NCBI GenBank assembly: GCA_010671975.1
Contig: JAAHIA010000008.1
Span: 1 to 33,110 of the forward strand
Length of the DNA: 33,110 nt
Direction: 5' to 3'
From: Leptolyngbya sp. SIO4C1
GTDB taxonomy: Bacteria; Cyanobacteriota; Cyanobacteriia; Phormidesmidales; Phormidesmidaceae
Both the position numbers and the translations under genes were made by a program. Below the pieces are notes generated by a model. That model was not told the DNA's origin. It searched no databases and worked only from the letters and a program-made list of their open reading frames with translations. Shown here piece by piece: positions 8,059 through 16,353 of the stretch (position 1 is its first letter; each line of letters begins with the position of its first letter).

Positions 8059-8534
8059 GCCTTAGACAGCAGCGCAAACAGGTCATCCTCGATGTCGTAG
8101 CCGAGCAAATGCGTCATCTGCTTCAGGCGATTGCGGCCTGCAACGTCATGAGTTTCTAGCCAGCGGTGCAGCACAAAAATCTTACGCATAACAAAAATTT
8201 CTAGCGCTTCGGGATTGTAGCGAATGCCGTCAATCGGGCTGAACTGGTGCGGCACGAGCATAGCCGTGTAGCGCGCCAGTTCGCCTGCTTCCCAATCTAA
8301 ATAAAGCGGCAGCCAGGGATAGCGGCTGTCTAGCCGAATAAACCACAGCCGCACTTCTGGAACCTCTGAAAGCTCTCTAGGGTCGGAGGCTTCACGGGGA
8401 TAGTCAATCTCAAACCGGATTGGCTCAGCCGCCTGTAGCGCAGGATTCGCAAGCAGCGGTGATAAAACCGTCTCAGCCGGCTCTAAATTGAGGGTCTGCA
8501 TTTCCTCTGTGTTCACAGTAATGGTGTAGGTCAT
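8055..8534 (-). CDS. CRR6-family NDH-1 (NdhI) maturation factor
   Basis: 159-residue soluble protein of the CRR6 (DUF1817) family, found in cyanobacteria and plastids. Plant CRR6 and its Synechocystis homologue act in assembly of the hydrophilic arm of the photosynthetic NDH-1 complex, in maturation of the iron-sulfur subunit NdhI. Diagnostic stretches are IRFEIDYPREASDPRELSE, VRLWFIRLDSRYPWLPLYLDW and the C-terminal HRWLETHDVAGRNRLKQM. No membrane segment. ATG start at 8534. It is divergent from the wecB-type gene with only 53 bases between the starts, so their promoters must overlap. Confidence 0.88.
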   Translation of the reverse strand: MTYTITVNTEEMQTLNLEPAETVLSPLLANPALQAAEPIRFEIDYPREASDPRELSEVPEVRLWFIRLDSRYPWLPLYLDWEAGELARYTAMLVPHQFSPIDGIRYNPEALEIFVMRKIFVLHRWLETHDVAGRNRLKQMTHLLGYDIEDDLFALLSKA

Positions 8535-8587
8535 AAACCCCGTATGCTGAAATTGCCTTCCTCTATCAAACCAAGTTTCTAACCCCT

Positions 8588-9727
8588 ATGGCAGCTCATC
8601 CTTCCGTTCATGCGCCTATTCGCGTCTGCATCACGCTAGGCACCCGACCCGAAGCGATTAAAATGGCGCCAGTCATTCAGCAGTTTCGGCAAGCGTCCGG
8701 TTTTGAGACACAGGTTGTGCTCACCGGACAGCATCGAGAGATGGTCGATCAGGTGATGCAGCTGTTTGAGCTTCAGGCCGATCGCGATCTTAAGATCATG
8801 CAGCCAAAGCAGACGCTGACTGAGATTACCTGCCGCAGCCTGCAGGGCCTAGAAACGCTGTTTAAGGAGCTTGCGCCTCAGATTGTTCTGGTTCAAGGCG
8901 ACACCACCACCGCCTTTGCAGCGGCGCTCGCTGCTTTCTATCAGCAGATTCCCGTGGGTCACGTCGAGGCGGGACTGCGCACAGATAACATCTTTAATCC
9001 TTTTCCGGAAGAAGCTAATCGGCGGCTGATCTCTCAGATCACGACGCTGCACTTTGCCCCAACGGCGACCTCGGTCGCTAATATCGAAGCGTCGGGGACG
9101 GTCGGCGCTATCCATCAGACAGGCAACACGGTAATTGATGCGCTTTTAACCGTCGCTCAGAAGCAGCCGGCCTGCAAAGTCCCAGGCTTAGACTGGAGCC
9201 AGTATCGGGTAATTCTCTCAACCGTACATCGGCGCGAAAACTGGGGCACACCGCTGACCGATATCGCGCAGAGCTTTCTGCAGATTTTAGATAAGTTTCC
9301 TGATACGGCACTGCTGCTGCCGCTGCACCGCAATCCCACCGTGCGCGATCCGCTTACAGCTGCGCTCGGGGATCATCCGCGCGTCTTTCTTACCGAGCCG
9401 CTAGACTACGCTCAGCTCGTTGGAGCAATGCAGCGCTGCTATCTGCTGCTGACTGACTCAGGCGGCCTGCAAGAAGAAGCACCCGGCCTGGGTAAACCGG
9501 TGCTAGTTTTACGCGAGACCACGGAGCGTCCAGAAGCGGTTCAAGCCGGAACGGCCAAGCTGGTTGGCACTGACCCCAGCCGCGTAACGGCAGCAGCGGC
9601 CGAGCTATTGGGCAATGCCGCCGCCTATGAAGCGATGGCTAAAGCCGTCAATCCGTTTGGTGACGGTCAGGCTGCGAAGCGGATTGTACAGCTGGTCACA
9701 GACTACTTTAATCGCGAGTTATTCTAG
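8588..9727 (+). CDS. wecB: UDP-N-acetylglucosamine 2-epimerase, non-hydrolysing
   Basis: Interconverts UDP-GlcNAc and UDP-ManNAc, supplying ManNAc-type sugars for surface polysaccharides. 379 residues with all family landmarks: GTRPEA at 18-23, a catalytic-region aspartate in VQGDTTTAF (D105), HVEAGLRT at 125-132, FPEEANRRL, TVHRRENWG, and the UDP-binding TDSGGLQEEAPGLGKPVLVLRETTERPEA. The start is ATG 8588 with no clear Shine-Dalgarno sequence. It stands alone rather than in a polysaccharide cluster, as is common in cyanobacteria. Confidence 0.94.
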   Translation: MAAHPSVHAPIRVCITLGTRPEAIKMAPVIQQFRQASGFETQVVLTGQHREMVDQVMQLFELQADRDLKIMQPKQTLTEITCRSLQGLETLFKELAPQIVLVQGDTTTAFAAALAAFYQQIPVGHVEAGLRTDNIFNPFPEEANRRLISQITTLHFAPTATSVANIEASGTVGAIHQTGNTVIDALLTVAQKQPACKVPGLDWSQYRVILSTVHRRENWGTPLTDIAQSFLQILDKFPDTALLLPLHRNPTVRDPLTAALGDHPRVFLTEPLDYAQLVGAMQRCYLLLTDSGGLQEEAPGLGKPVLVLRETTERPEAVQAGTAKLVGTDPSRVTAAAAELLGNAAAYEAMAKAVNPFGDGQAAKRIVQLVTDYFNRELF

Positions 9728-9739
9728 TTGCGATTACTT

Positions 9740-9768
9740 TAGCTAATGCCTGGCTGATTGCTTAGCTA
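9740..9768. repeat. Perfect inverted repeat TAGCTAA/TTAGCTA between convergent genes
   Basis: Seven-base arms at 9740-9746 and 9762-9768 with a 15-base spacer. The right arm includes the TAA stop of the minus-strand gene. It could be a weak bidirectional stop between wecB and its convergent neighbour; no strong T-tract is present. Confidence 0.3.
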
Positions 9769-10076
9769 CCGGCAGCTGGATCGGTCGGCGGCTCTGAGTC
9801 TTCATCGATGACAAGATTCTTTTTAGAGGCTTTTAACTCTTTCCAAAGGGCTCTAATTTGCTCGTAGGCGTCGGCCGAAGAAATTTTGCCACCCGTTTCT
9901 AGGCTACAAATCAGCGACACCCGGCTGGCAAATTCTTGTAAATTCGAATTAAATACCAGATTTTCTGGTGTGAATTTGCCCCGATAGGACGCCCTTGGCA
10001 TGATGAAATTGTCTCGCTGCTGTTGAGGATTTTCTGCCACGGACTGGGCCCCCTGAATGTCTAAAAATCTTGCCAA
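9762..10076 (-). CDS. Small conserved cyanobacterial protein, DUF7219-like
   Basis: 104 residues if started at the TTG at 10076. The core RDNFIMPRASYRGKFTPENLVFN and LQEFASRVSLICSLETGGKISSADAYEQIRALWKELKASKK matches, from memory, a small cyanobacterial family labelled DUF7219. No function is known. The predicted fold is mainly helical and cytosolic. The start is uncertain: alternatives in frame are GTG 10040, with a G-rich run about 10 bases upstream, and ATG 10001, which would cut into the conserved core and is less likely. It follows the TIGR00725 gene by 74 bases and converges on wecB. Confidence 0.7.
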   Translation of the reverse strand: MARFLDIQGAQSVAENPQQQRDNFIMPRASYRGKFTPENLVFNSNLQEFASRVSLICSLETGGKISSADAYEQIRALWKELKASKKNLVIDEDSEPPTDPAAGS

Positions 10077-10150
10077 GTGATAGCTTCATGATAGCAACCA
10101 GTTCTGAGTCGCCGGCTGCCAGTCATCGAGCTGCCTATTCAGCTGCCGAC

Positions 10151-10657
10151 CTAGTCGCTCAAGCTACCCAGAGCGGATTGAATCTGCGCGATCGCAGCTT
10201 CTACTGTCTCAGCCGCTGTCACCGCATTCGGGGTGAGCGATTGGAAAAACTGGACTGCGAGCTCGCTCATCTGCAATAAAACCACCGGCCGTCCTGCTTT
10301 TAGCGCCAGCGCGACCTCAGCGACCGTCCCTGGCCCTAGCCCACAGGCAACCACCACCTGGCTAGTGAGCACGTTGAGCCCGTTACGGGCATTGCCTAGC
10401 CCGGTCAGAATGGGAACACTGACGTAGTCGGATAGCCCGGCTGCCTCAGTACCCGGCAAAATGCCGAGGGTTAACCCGCCAGCGAGCGCGGCACCGCGAC
10501 TGGCAGCGTCCATCACTCCAGCATTTCGCCCCCCGGTTAGCAGCACCCAGTTGTGCCGCGCAATCTGCTGACCCAGCTCAAAAGCTGTCTGCTGTACCTG
10601 GGCGCTAGCGGTCTCTCCTGGTCCCATAACCCCGATAATCGGTCTGCGCGCCTGCAT
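10151..10657 (-). CDS. TIGR00725-family SLOG/LOG-like protein
   Basis: 168-residue Rossmann-like protein related to the LOG/'lysine decarboxylase-like' superfamily. It shows PIIGVMGPG at the N terminus, LLTGGRNAGVMDAASRGA (equivalent to the nucleotide-binding GGxxGxM of the fold) and the second glycine motif CGLGPGTVAEVALALKAGRPVVLL (compare PGGxGTxxE). LOG enzymes release cytokinin bases from nucleotides, and other SLOG proteins bind nucleotide signals. The activity of this subgroup is not established. ATG start at 10657; the intergenic space of 185 bases to the divergent DUF1400 gene would hold both promoters. Confidence 0.85.
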   Translation of the reverse strand: MQARRPIIGVMGPGETASAQVQQTAFELGQQIARHNWVLLTGGRNAGVMDAASRGAALAGGLTLGILPGTEAAGLSDYVSVPILTGLGNARNGLNVLTSQVVVACGLGPGTVAEVALALKAGRPVVLLQMSELAVQFFQSLTPNAVTAAETVEAAIAQIQSALGSLSD

Positions 10658-10848
10658 AAGCTATCTCGGTCTGTCGCTGAGCCAAAGCACTGGCGAAGCT
10701 ATTTCAAATTGCTATGCTGAATTGAAGTTAAATCTAATGAAAGTTTAAGAAAAGCAGACGTCATCCGCTAATTTCTTTTACTCTACACAAAGCTGTCCAA
10801 GTTCGCTCCTGGTAGAGGCATATCCGTTATCGATCCAATGGTTTGCCG

Positions 10849-12690
10849 ATGAAACGCACCTCTCGTCCCAGCTTGGGACTTTTTTCGTCTGTTCGATGGC
10901 GGCGACGGCTCCTGCCTAGCTGCTTGGGGCTAATCGCAGCGATTGGGCTACAGACCGCTGCGAGCGCTGCCGAACGCATCACGCTCAAAGTTGGACCGCT
11001 CAGCCAGAGTATCTATCTCGAAGATTTAGCAGTTTTTGCCCGCACGGGTACGGTACCAGAGCGGCTACAGCTATACCGCTCGGTACTGACGCCGGAAGTG
11101 CAGCAGGCGCTAGGCAATCGCCTGGCGCTCGATCCGGCCATGAGCCAGCGGATGATTGACGATATTCTGGCTTCACCCAACGGAGAGCTGCTGTTAGATA
11201 CGCTAGCCACCGTTGCACCTGATCTAACGGTTGAGCAGCTCCAGGCCGCGATTAGAATTGCCGCCAATCAGGCCGAGGGACTTAGCCTCATCAGCATTTT
11301 GCAAGCGGTGCCGCAGGAAACGCTAGAAGTGGATGTCACAGCTGCGATCGCGCTATTGTCGCAGCTGAACCTGTCACGGCTGCAGGGTCAGGCGCTCAGC
11401 AGCGTGCTGGCTAACGAGCTGCTCGATGCCACCCCAACGCCGCTGCCGCGCAACCTTGATCCAGCCCGACAGGGCGTACAGCCGATAGAAGAGCGCACGC
11501 TAATTTTTTACGATCGCAGTCGCAAGCGGTCAATCCCAGTTGATGTCTACTGGGGACAGCAGACGCAGCCCGGACCAATGGTGGTGCTCTCGCACGGGTT
11601 TGGGGCCGACCGGCGGTTTCTGGCATACCTGGCCACTCATCTCGCCTCTCACGGCGTCACCGTAGTCTCGATTGAGCATCCTGGCAGCAATGTCGAAGCC
11701 CTCACACAGGTCGCCCTTGATCCCGGTCTGCTAGAGCAGCCAAGTCGGATCCTGCCGGCCACCGAATTTCTGGATCGACCGCGCGACGTCAGCCATGTGC
11801 TCGATCGGCTGACTTGGATGAACCAAACCCGCACGGCTTTTGCCGGTCGATTTAACACTGCAGAAGTGGTACTAATAGGTCATTCGCTGGGGGGCTATAC
11901 AGGCCTAGCGCTGGCCGGTGCTCAAATCGACCTGAGTCACCTCAATCAGTTCTGCGACGAGCTGCAGCCGGTTGGACTGACCCCGGCTGACTGGCTACAG
12001 TGCGCGGCAGTTGAGCTACCTGAGAAGCAGGCGGACCTGAGCGATCCGCGCATTATTCAAGTGATGGCAATGAACCCGCTGGTCGGTCAGCTGTTTGGTG
12101 AAGCCGGGCTATCTCAGGTCAGCGTACCTACGGTTATTTTGACTGGCACCCAAGACAGCGTTACCCCAACGCTGAGCCAGCAGCTAATGCCGTTTACCCA
12201 GCTATCTCAGCCTAAATATTTAGCAGTTGTGATTGGCGGCACTCATCTGAGCGTTGGCGACCCGGACAACATCAACCAATCGCTGACTCAGGTTCCCTTT
12301 ATGCCAGAGCTGCATGGCGAGCAAAGCATCGAGCTGCGACGCTTCCTCAAGGGCATGGCGCTGGCCTTTGTCATGCAGCAAACGCCAGAAGCTGAGCGCT
12401 ATGCTCCCTTCCTCAGCTCAGCCTATGCTCAGCAGTTTTCTACCGAAGCACTGTCGCTGCGATTTACGCAAACTCTGCCTGACAGCGTTCTTAGCTGGCT
12501 GCGCCTGATTCAGCAAACCCCGATCGGGTCGCAGCCAAGCCTGACAGTGGCTGCCTCCTGGCTTCATCTCGAAGCGCTGGGCGCAAAGCATCGACTCGGT
12601 CGCTGGCAGCAGCAAGTAACGGCCTATCTAAACCAGGAACATATTGCCATTACGGTACTGCAGTGGCCGCTGCCGACGCTTTTGCTTTGA
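10849..12690 (+). CDS. Exported alpha/beta hydrolase with N-terminal DUF1400
   Basis: 613 residues from the ATG at 10849; a TTG two codons earlier is possible. The basic N terminus, hydrophobic stretch and AASAAER form a Sec signal peptide, so the protein should act in the periplasm or lumen. Residues about 38-185 correspond to the cyanobacterial DUF1400 helical domain (VGPLSQSIYLEDLAVFARTG). The hydrolase domain carries VVLSHGFGADRRF, the nucleophile elbow GHSLGGYTG (Ser346), a probable acid in TGTQDSVTP and the histidine in GGTHLSVGD, completing a Ser-Asp-His triad. The substrate is unknown. It ends 6 bases from the convergent pentapeptide gene. Confidence 0.85.
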   Translation: MKRTSRPSLGLFSSVRWRRRLLPSCLGLIAAIGLQTAASAAERITLKVGPLSQSIYLEDLAVFARTGTVPERLQLYRSVLTPEVQQALGNRLALDPAMSQRMIDDILASPNGELLLDTLATVAPDLTVEQLQAAIRIAANQAEGLSLISILQAVPQETLEVDVTAAIALLSQLNLSRLQGQALSSVLANELLDATPTPLPRNLDPARQGVQPIEERTLIFYDRSRKRSIPVDVYWGQQTQPGPMVVLSHGFGADRRFLAYLATHLASHGVTVVSIEHPGSNVEALTQVALDPGLLEQPSRILPATEFLDRPRDVSHVLDRLTWMNQTRTAFAGRFNTAEVVLIGHSLGGYTGLALAGAQIDLSHLNQFCDELQPVGLTPADWLQCAAVELPEKQADLSDPRIIQVMAMNPLVGQLFGEAGLSQVSVPTVILTGTQDSVTPTLSQQLMPFTQLSQPKYLAVVIGGTHLSVGDPDNINQSLTQVPFMPELHGEQSIELRRFLKGMALAFVMQQTPEAERYAPFLSSAYAQQFSTEALSLRFTQTLPDSVLSWLRLIQQTPIGSQPSLTVAASWLHLEALGAKHRLGRWQQQVTAYLNQEHIAITVLQWPLPTLLL

Positions 12691-12696
12691 CGCCGC

Positions 12697-13605
12697 TCAT
12701 TGCAGCAAGTGAGTGCTGGGCGGCGTTCGGTTAGGCAGCGACTCTGGCAGGATGGCGCCGCTGAGCTCGGCATTGCGAAAGTTAGTGTGATACAGATGAG
12801 CATTCATCATTACCGCATCTGTGAGAATGGCATCCGACAGATTAGACCAGTTGAGCTTTGTGCGGTAGAGCGTCGCCCCGCGCAGGTTAGCGCTGCGCAG
12901 TGAGCTCCAGCTGAGGTTAGCGCCGCGTAAGTTCGCTTGAATAAGCACCGTGTGTCGCAGGTTGCAGCCATTGAGCCGGGCTCGCGTCAGGTCGGCTTGA
13001 GTAAAGTTGGCTCGCTCTAGCGAAGCCCCGTTGAGCATAGCGCCAATCAGCCGCGCTTTGTTAAAGATGGCTCGGCTCAGCGAAGCGCCTGCTAGATTAG
13101 CCTGATCGAGCGTAGCGCTGGTCAAGTTAGCAGCAGTAAGCCGCGCTCGGCTCAGGCTAGCCTCTGTGAGGTGAGCACCGCAAAAAATGGCTCCTTCAGC
13201 ATTGGCTTCATTGAGAATGGCTTCGCCCAGCTGAGCCTGACTCAGGTCGCAGCGCTGCAGACCAGCGCTGCGCAGTCCCGCCTCTCTGAGGTCGGCAGCA
13301 ATTAAGTTGGCCTGGGTAAGATTAACGTTGATTAGGTTGGCCTGTCTGAGCCGTGCGCCCTGTAGATTGGCACGCACTAGCGCCGCTTCTCGCAGATTGG
13401 CGCCGGTCAGATCGCTACCGGCGAGGTTCACATTCTCCAGCCGAGCCTGGCGCAAATCAATGCCCGCTAGCGACTGCTGAGATAGATCTGCGTCGATTAG
13501 CTGCACTGCTTGGAAGTTGCGATCGCCCACCTGATAGCGCCGGATGAGCTCAGCCGCCGTTAGGACTGTGCCCTGCAGCGATTGAGACAGAGTGGAGTGA
13601 GTCAT
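12697..13605 (-). CDS. Pentapeptide-repeat protein
   Basis: 302 residues. From about residue 37 to 288 the sequence is an almost unbroken series of A(D/N)Lxx pentapeptides (DLRQA, NLAGS, DLTGA, NLREA, ALVRA, NLQGA and so on), roughly fifty units, which predicts a right-handed quadrilateral beta helix about a dozen coils long. The lead-in LTAAELIRRYQVGDRNF is a short helical cap often seen before such repeats in cyanobacterial members. No signal peptide, so probably cytosolic. Functions of the many cyanobacterial homologues are mostly unknown; some family members mimic DNA, but nothing here shows that. Confidence 0.92.
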   Translation of the reverse strand: MTHSTLSQSLQGTVLTAAELIRRYQVGDRNFQAVQLIDADLSQQSLAGIDLRQARLENVNLAGSDLTGANLREAALVRANLQGARLRQANLINVNLTQANLIAADLREAGLRSAGLQRCDLSQAQLGEAILNEANAEGAIFCGAHLTEASLSRARLTAANLTSATLDQANLAGASLSRAIFNKARLIGAMLNGASLERANFTQADLTRARLNGCNLRHTVLIQANLRGANLSWSSLRSANLRGATLYRTKLNWSNLSDAILTDAVMMNAHLYHTNFRNAELSGAILPESLPNRTPPSTHLLQ

Positions 13606-13941
13606 GAAACCAGTGACCGGTCAACAGCTGACAAAATTGATACCGACAAAATTGCTAGAAAAATTGGTACACAGTACAGAATGCCCGCTCAGCCAGCCGA
13701 GCTGCCAAAATTCCGCAAAATCATTTCGCAAAATTACTGTTGCTGACGCTGTCGCTGTCTGGGGGAATTCTGCGTGAATACGGTCAAAGTGAATACAGTC
13801 AAAAGGCGCTAGATTCCGGGCAAAGACTTAACCCTTTGCAACCAGAGCAGGTTAACAACTAGTCGAGAGCTGCCCCAATCTGAGAGAATAAAGGTCCTAA
13901 GCAGACTCAAATTGGCAACCCCATAGGCGAAGGACTTCACC
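13606..13941. promoter_or_regulatory. Divergent upstream region of ilvD and the pentapeptide gene with iterated motifs
   Basis: 336 bases without a gene. On the pentapeptide side two GACAAAATTG copies lie exactly 15 bases apart at 13630 and 13645, followed by related A/T motifs near 13658, 13704, 13715 and 13727 (CAAAATT or GCAAAAT). Nearer ilvD, a 15-base unit is tandemly repeated with one mismatch: GTGAATACGGTCAAA at 13774-13788 and GTGAATACAGTCAAA at 13789-13803. The ilvD Shine-Dalgarno AAGGA lies at 13930-13934. No clear sigma-70 promoter was identified. The repeats may be regulator sites; this is inference. Confidence 0.5.
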
Positions 13942-15624
13942 ATGCCCGAGAATCTCAGAAGCCAGGTAGTGACTCAAGGCGTCCAGCGCAGCCCCAACCG
14001 CGCCATGCTGCGGGCGGTCGGCTTTCAAGATGGCGACTTTAATAAGCCGATTGTAGGCCTTGCCAACGGCTACAGCACGATTACGCCCTGCAATATGGGG
14101 ATTAACAGCCTGGCGCTGCGGGCGGAGCAGGCGCTGCGAGATGCCAGCGCCATGCCGCAAATGTTTGGCACCATCACCATCAGCGACGGCATCTCGATGG
14201 GCACCGAAGGGATGAAATATTCGCTGGTCTCGCGCGAGGTGATCGCCGACTCGATTGAGACAGCCTGCATGGGGCAGAGCATGGACGGGGTACTTGCCAT
14301 TGGCGGCTGCGACAAAAATATGCCAGGAGCCGTGATTGCGATCGCGCGCATGAATATTCCTGCCGTGTTTGTCTATGGCGGCACTATCAAGCCGGGTCAC
14401 CTCAACGGCAAAGACCTGACGGTAGTCAGCGCTTTTGAAGCCGTGGGTGAATACAGCGCTGGCAAAATCAGCGAGCAAGAGCTGATGGAGGTGGAACGCC
14501 ACGCCTGCCCTGGTGCTGGTTCCTGTGGCGGCATGTATACCGCTAATACGATGTCTTCAGCGATTGAGGCTATGGGCCTGAGTCTGCCCTACTCTTCTAC
14601 GATGGCAGCTGAGGATGCCGAGAAGGCCGACAGCGCTGAAAAGTCTGCGTTTGTGCTGGTAGATGCCATTCGACAGCAGATTTTGCCCAGCCAGATTCTT
14701 ACCCGCAAAGCGTTTGAAAACGCCATGGCAGTGATTATGGCCGTGGGGGGCTCAACCAATTCCGTTCTACACCTGCTGGCCATTGCCCATGCAGTGGGTA
14801 TAGACCTCACTATCGACGACTTCGAAACCATTCGCGCTAAAGTCCCGGTCTTCTGCGATCTGAAGCCGTCAGGCCGCTACGTAGCCACTGACCTGCACCG
14901 GGCCGGCGGCATTCCGCAGGTAATGAAGATGCTGCTAGCCAACGGGCTGCTGCACGGCGATGCCCTGACGGTGACGGGCCAAACGGTTGAAGAGGTGCTG
15001 GCAGACGTCCTAGCCGAACCGCGCGCCGATCAGGATGTGATTCGCCCCTTTGAGCAGCCAATCTATGCGCAGGGCCACCTTGGCATCTTGAAAGGCAATT
15101 TGGCCACAGAGGGCGCGGTCGCCAAGCTCACGGGCATCAAAAAGCGGCAGATCACCGGCCCGGCTCGCGTGTTTGAGTCGGAAGAAGACTGCCTCGATGC
15201 AATTTTAGCTAAGCAAATTCAGGCCGGCGACGTCATTATTGTTCGCTACGAGGGTCCCAAGGGCGGCCCCGGCATGCGAGAAATGCTGGCGCCGACCTCG
15301 GCAATTATTGGTGCGGGCCTAGGCGATGCGGTGGGCCTGATCACAGACGGACGCTTTTCGGGCGGCACCTACGGCATGGTAGTGGGCCATGTCGCGCCAG
15401 AGGCAGCCGTTGGCGGCGCGATCGCGCTGGTGCAGGAAGGCGATTCTATTACAATTGACGCCGATGCGCGCCTGCTGCAGCTGAATGTGTCTGACGACGA
15501 ACTTGAGCGCCGCCGGGCTGATTGGACGCCCCCGGAGCCACGCTACCAGCGCGGGGTGCTAGCCAAATATGCCAAACTGGTCTCCTCCAGCAGTCAGGGG
15601 GCAGTCACCGACAAAGCGCTCTAG
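13942..15624 (+). CDS. ilvD: Dihydroxy-acid dehydratase
   Basis: Iron-sulfur dehydratase that converts 2,3-dihydroxy-isovalerate and 2,3-dihydroxy-3-methylvalerate to the keto acids, the third common step of valine, isoleucine and leucine synthesis. 560 residues, the usual length. Cluster ligands are visible as C50 (TPCNMG), C123 ([10 protein letters not shown]) and C195 ([14 protein letters not shown]). Other signatures are [30 protein letters not shown] and [21 protein letters not shown] with the active-site serine. ATG preceded by AAGGA at good spacing. It is monocistronic or followed by the small ORF and the YHS lipoprotein gene. Confidence 0.97.
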   Translation: MPENLRSQVVTQGVQRSPNRAMLRAVGFQDGDFNKPIVGLANGYSTITPCNMGINSLALRAEQALRDASAMPQMFGTITISDGISMGTEGMKYSLVSREVIADSIETACMGQSMDGVLAIGGCDKNMPGAVIAIARMNIPAVFVYGGTIKPGHLNGKDLTVVSAFEAVGEYSAGKISEQELMEVERHACPGAGSCGGMYTANTMSSAIEAMGLSLPYSSTMAAEDAEKADSAEKSAFVLVDAIRQQILPSQILTRKAFENAMAVIMAVGGSTNSVLHLLAIAHAVGIDLTIDDFETIRAKVPVFCDLKPSGRYVATDLHRAGGIPQVMKMLLANGLLHGDALTVTGQTVEEVLADVLAEPRADQDVIRPFEQPIYAQGHLGILKGNLATEGAVAKLTGIKKRQITGPARVFESEEDCLDAILAKQIQAGDVIIVRYEGPKGGPGMREMLAPTSAIIGAGLGDAVGLITDGRFSGGTYGMVVGHVAPEAAVGGAIALVQEGDSITIDADARLLQLNVSDDELERRRADWTPPEPRYQRGVLAKYAKLVSSSSQGAVTDKAL

Positions 15625-15642
15625 CAAGCTGAGGAGGCAGGC

Positions 15643-15732
15643 ATGAGTCAGACGCCTAAAATTCTAGATCCCGGTGCAACCCATACCTTGATATTGAACT
15701 TAATCTCCAAGCTCACTCTCAGCTGCGCTTAA
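15643..15732 (+). CDS. Possible 29-residue small ORF after ilvD
   Basis: Open frame of 29 codons plus TAA. Its ATG is preceded by GAGGAGG (15631-15637) at a good Shine-Dalgarno distance, one of the strongest such sites in the window. The peptide starts MSQTPKILDPGATHT and has a leucine-rich tail LILNLISKLTLSCA. I recognise no homologue. It begins 18 bases after the ilvD stop and ends 45 bases before the YHS lipoprotein gene, so it could be a small protein, a leader peptide or chance. Confidence 0.3.
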   Translation: MSQTPKILDPGATHTLILNLISKLTLSCA

Positions 15733-15777
15733 GCTTCAGCCGCTATTTCTAGACAGGTAAGCATTTGAGAGCGCAGC

Positions 15778-16338
15778 ATGATCTTACTTCCTCGAGTTTC
15801 TTCCGCGATCGCAGCAACGCTGGGCCTGTGCCTGATGGTTGGCTGCACCTCTGACCCTGTAACCTCGGTTGATGAAACCACTCCAGCCGTCTCTGCTGAG
15901 ACAGTCCCTGCTGAAACGCCCTCTGCTGAAACACAGGCTGCTACCGCTCCTAGCGAGGGGCCAGCAGCCGTCTTTGCCGAGGACGGGGTTGCCATTCGCG
16001 GGGCGGACTCGGTGGCTTACTTCACGGTGGGTGAGTACGTGCCAGGCAGTGCCGACTTTACACACGACTGGGGCGGGGCGACTTGGCAGTTTGCCAGCGC
16101 TGAAAATCGCGACCTATTTGCTAGCAACCCCGAGCAGTATGCGCCGCAGTACGGCGGTTTCTGCGCCTGGGCGGTGAGTCAAGGTAGCGTCGCACCGATT
16201 GACCCAACCGCTTGGAGAATTGTCGATGACAGACTCTATCTCAACGTCAGCCCCAGTATTCAAGAGCGCTGGGAGAAAGACATTCCTGGCAACATCGCCA
16301 AAGCTGACCAAAACTGGCCAGGCGTGTTGAATAACTAG
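15778..16338 (+). CDS. YHS-domain lipoprotein
   Basis: 186 residues. The N terminus is a lipoprotein signal ending in LMVGC, with the modified cysteine at residue 23, so the mature protein is tethered to a membrane on the periplasmic side. A Thr/Ala/Glu-rich linker with imperfect SAET repeats spans about 24-60. It is followed by a YHS domain: AIRGADSVAYFTVGEYVPG, WGGATWQFASAENRDLFASNPEQYAPQYGGFCAWAV. YHS domains are associated with metal-handling proteins, and free-standing periplasmic versions are common in phototrophs and marine bacteria, but the ligand is not established. An ATG start at 15778 is followed by the expected hydrophobic signal. Confidence 0.87.
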   Translation: MILLPRVSSAIAATLGLCLMVGCTSDPVTSVDETTPAVSAETVPAETPSAETQAATAPSEGPAAVFAEDGVAIRGADSVAYFTVGEYVPGSADFTHDWGGATWQFASAENRDLFASNPEQYAPQYGGFCAWAVSQGSVAPIDPTAWRIVDDRLYLNVSPSIQERWEKDIPGNIAKADQNWPGVLNN

Positions 16339-16353
16339 GCGTGCTTGCCGCTA

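Noticed and set aside
13897-14502. 201-codon minus-strand frame opposite ilvD
   Set aside because: Fully antisense to a well-supported enzyme gene, His/Ala-rich composition typical of a GC-rich shadow frame.
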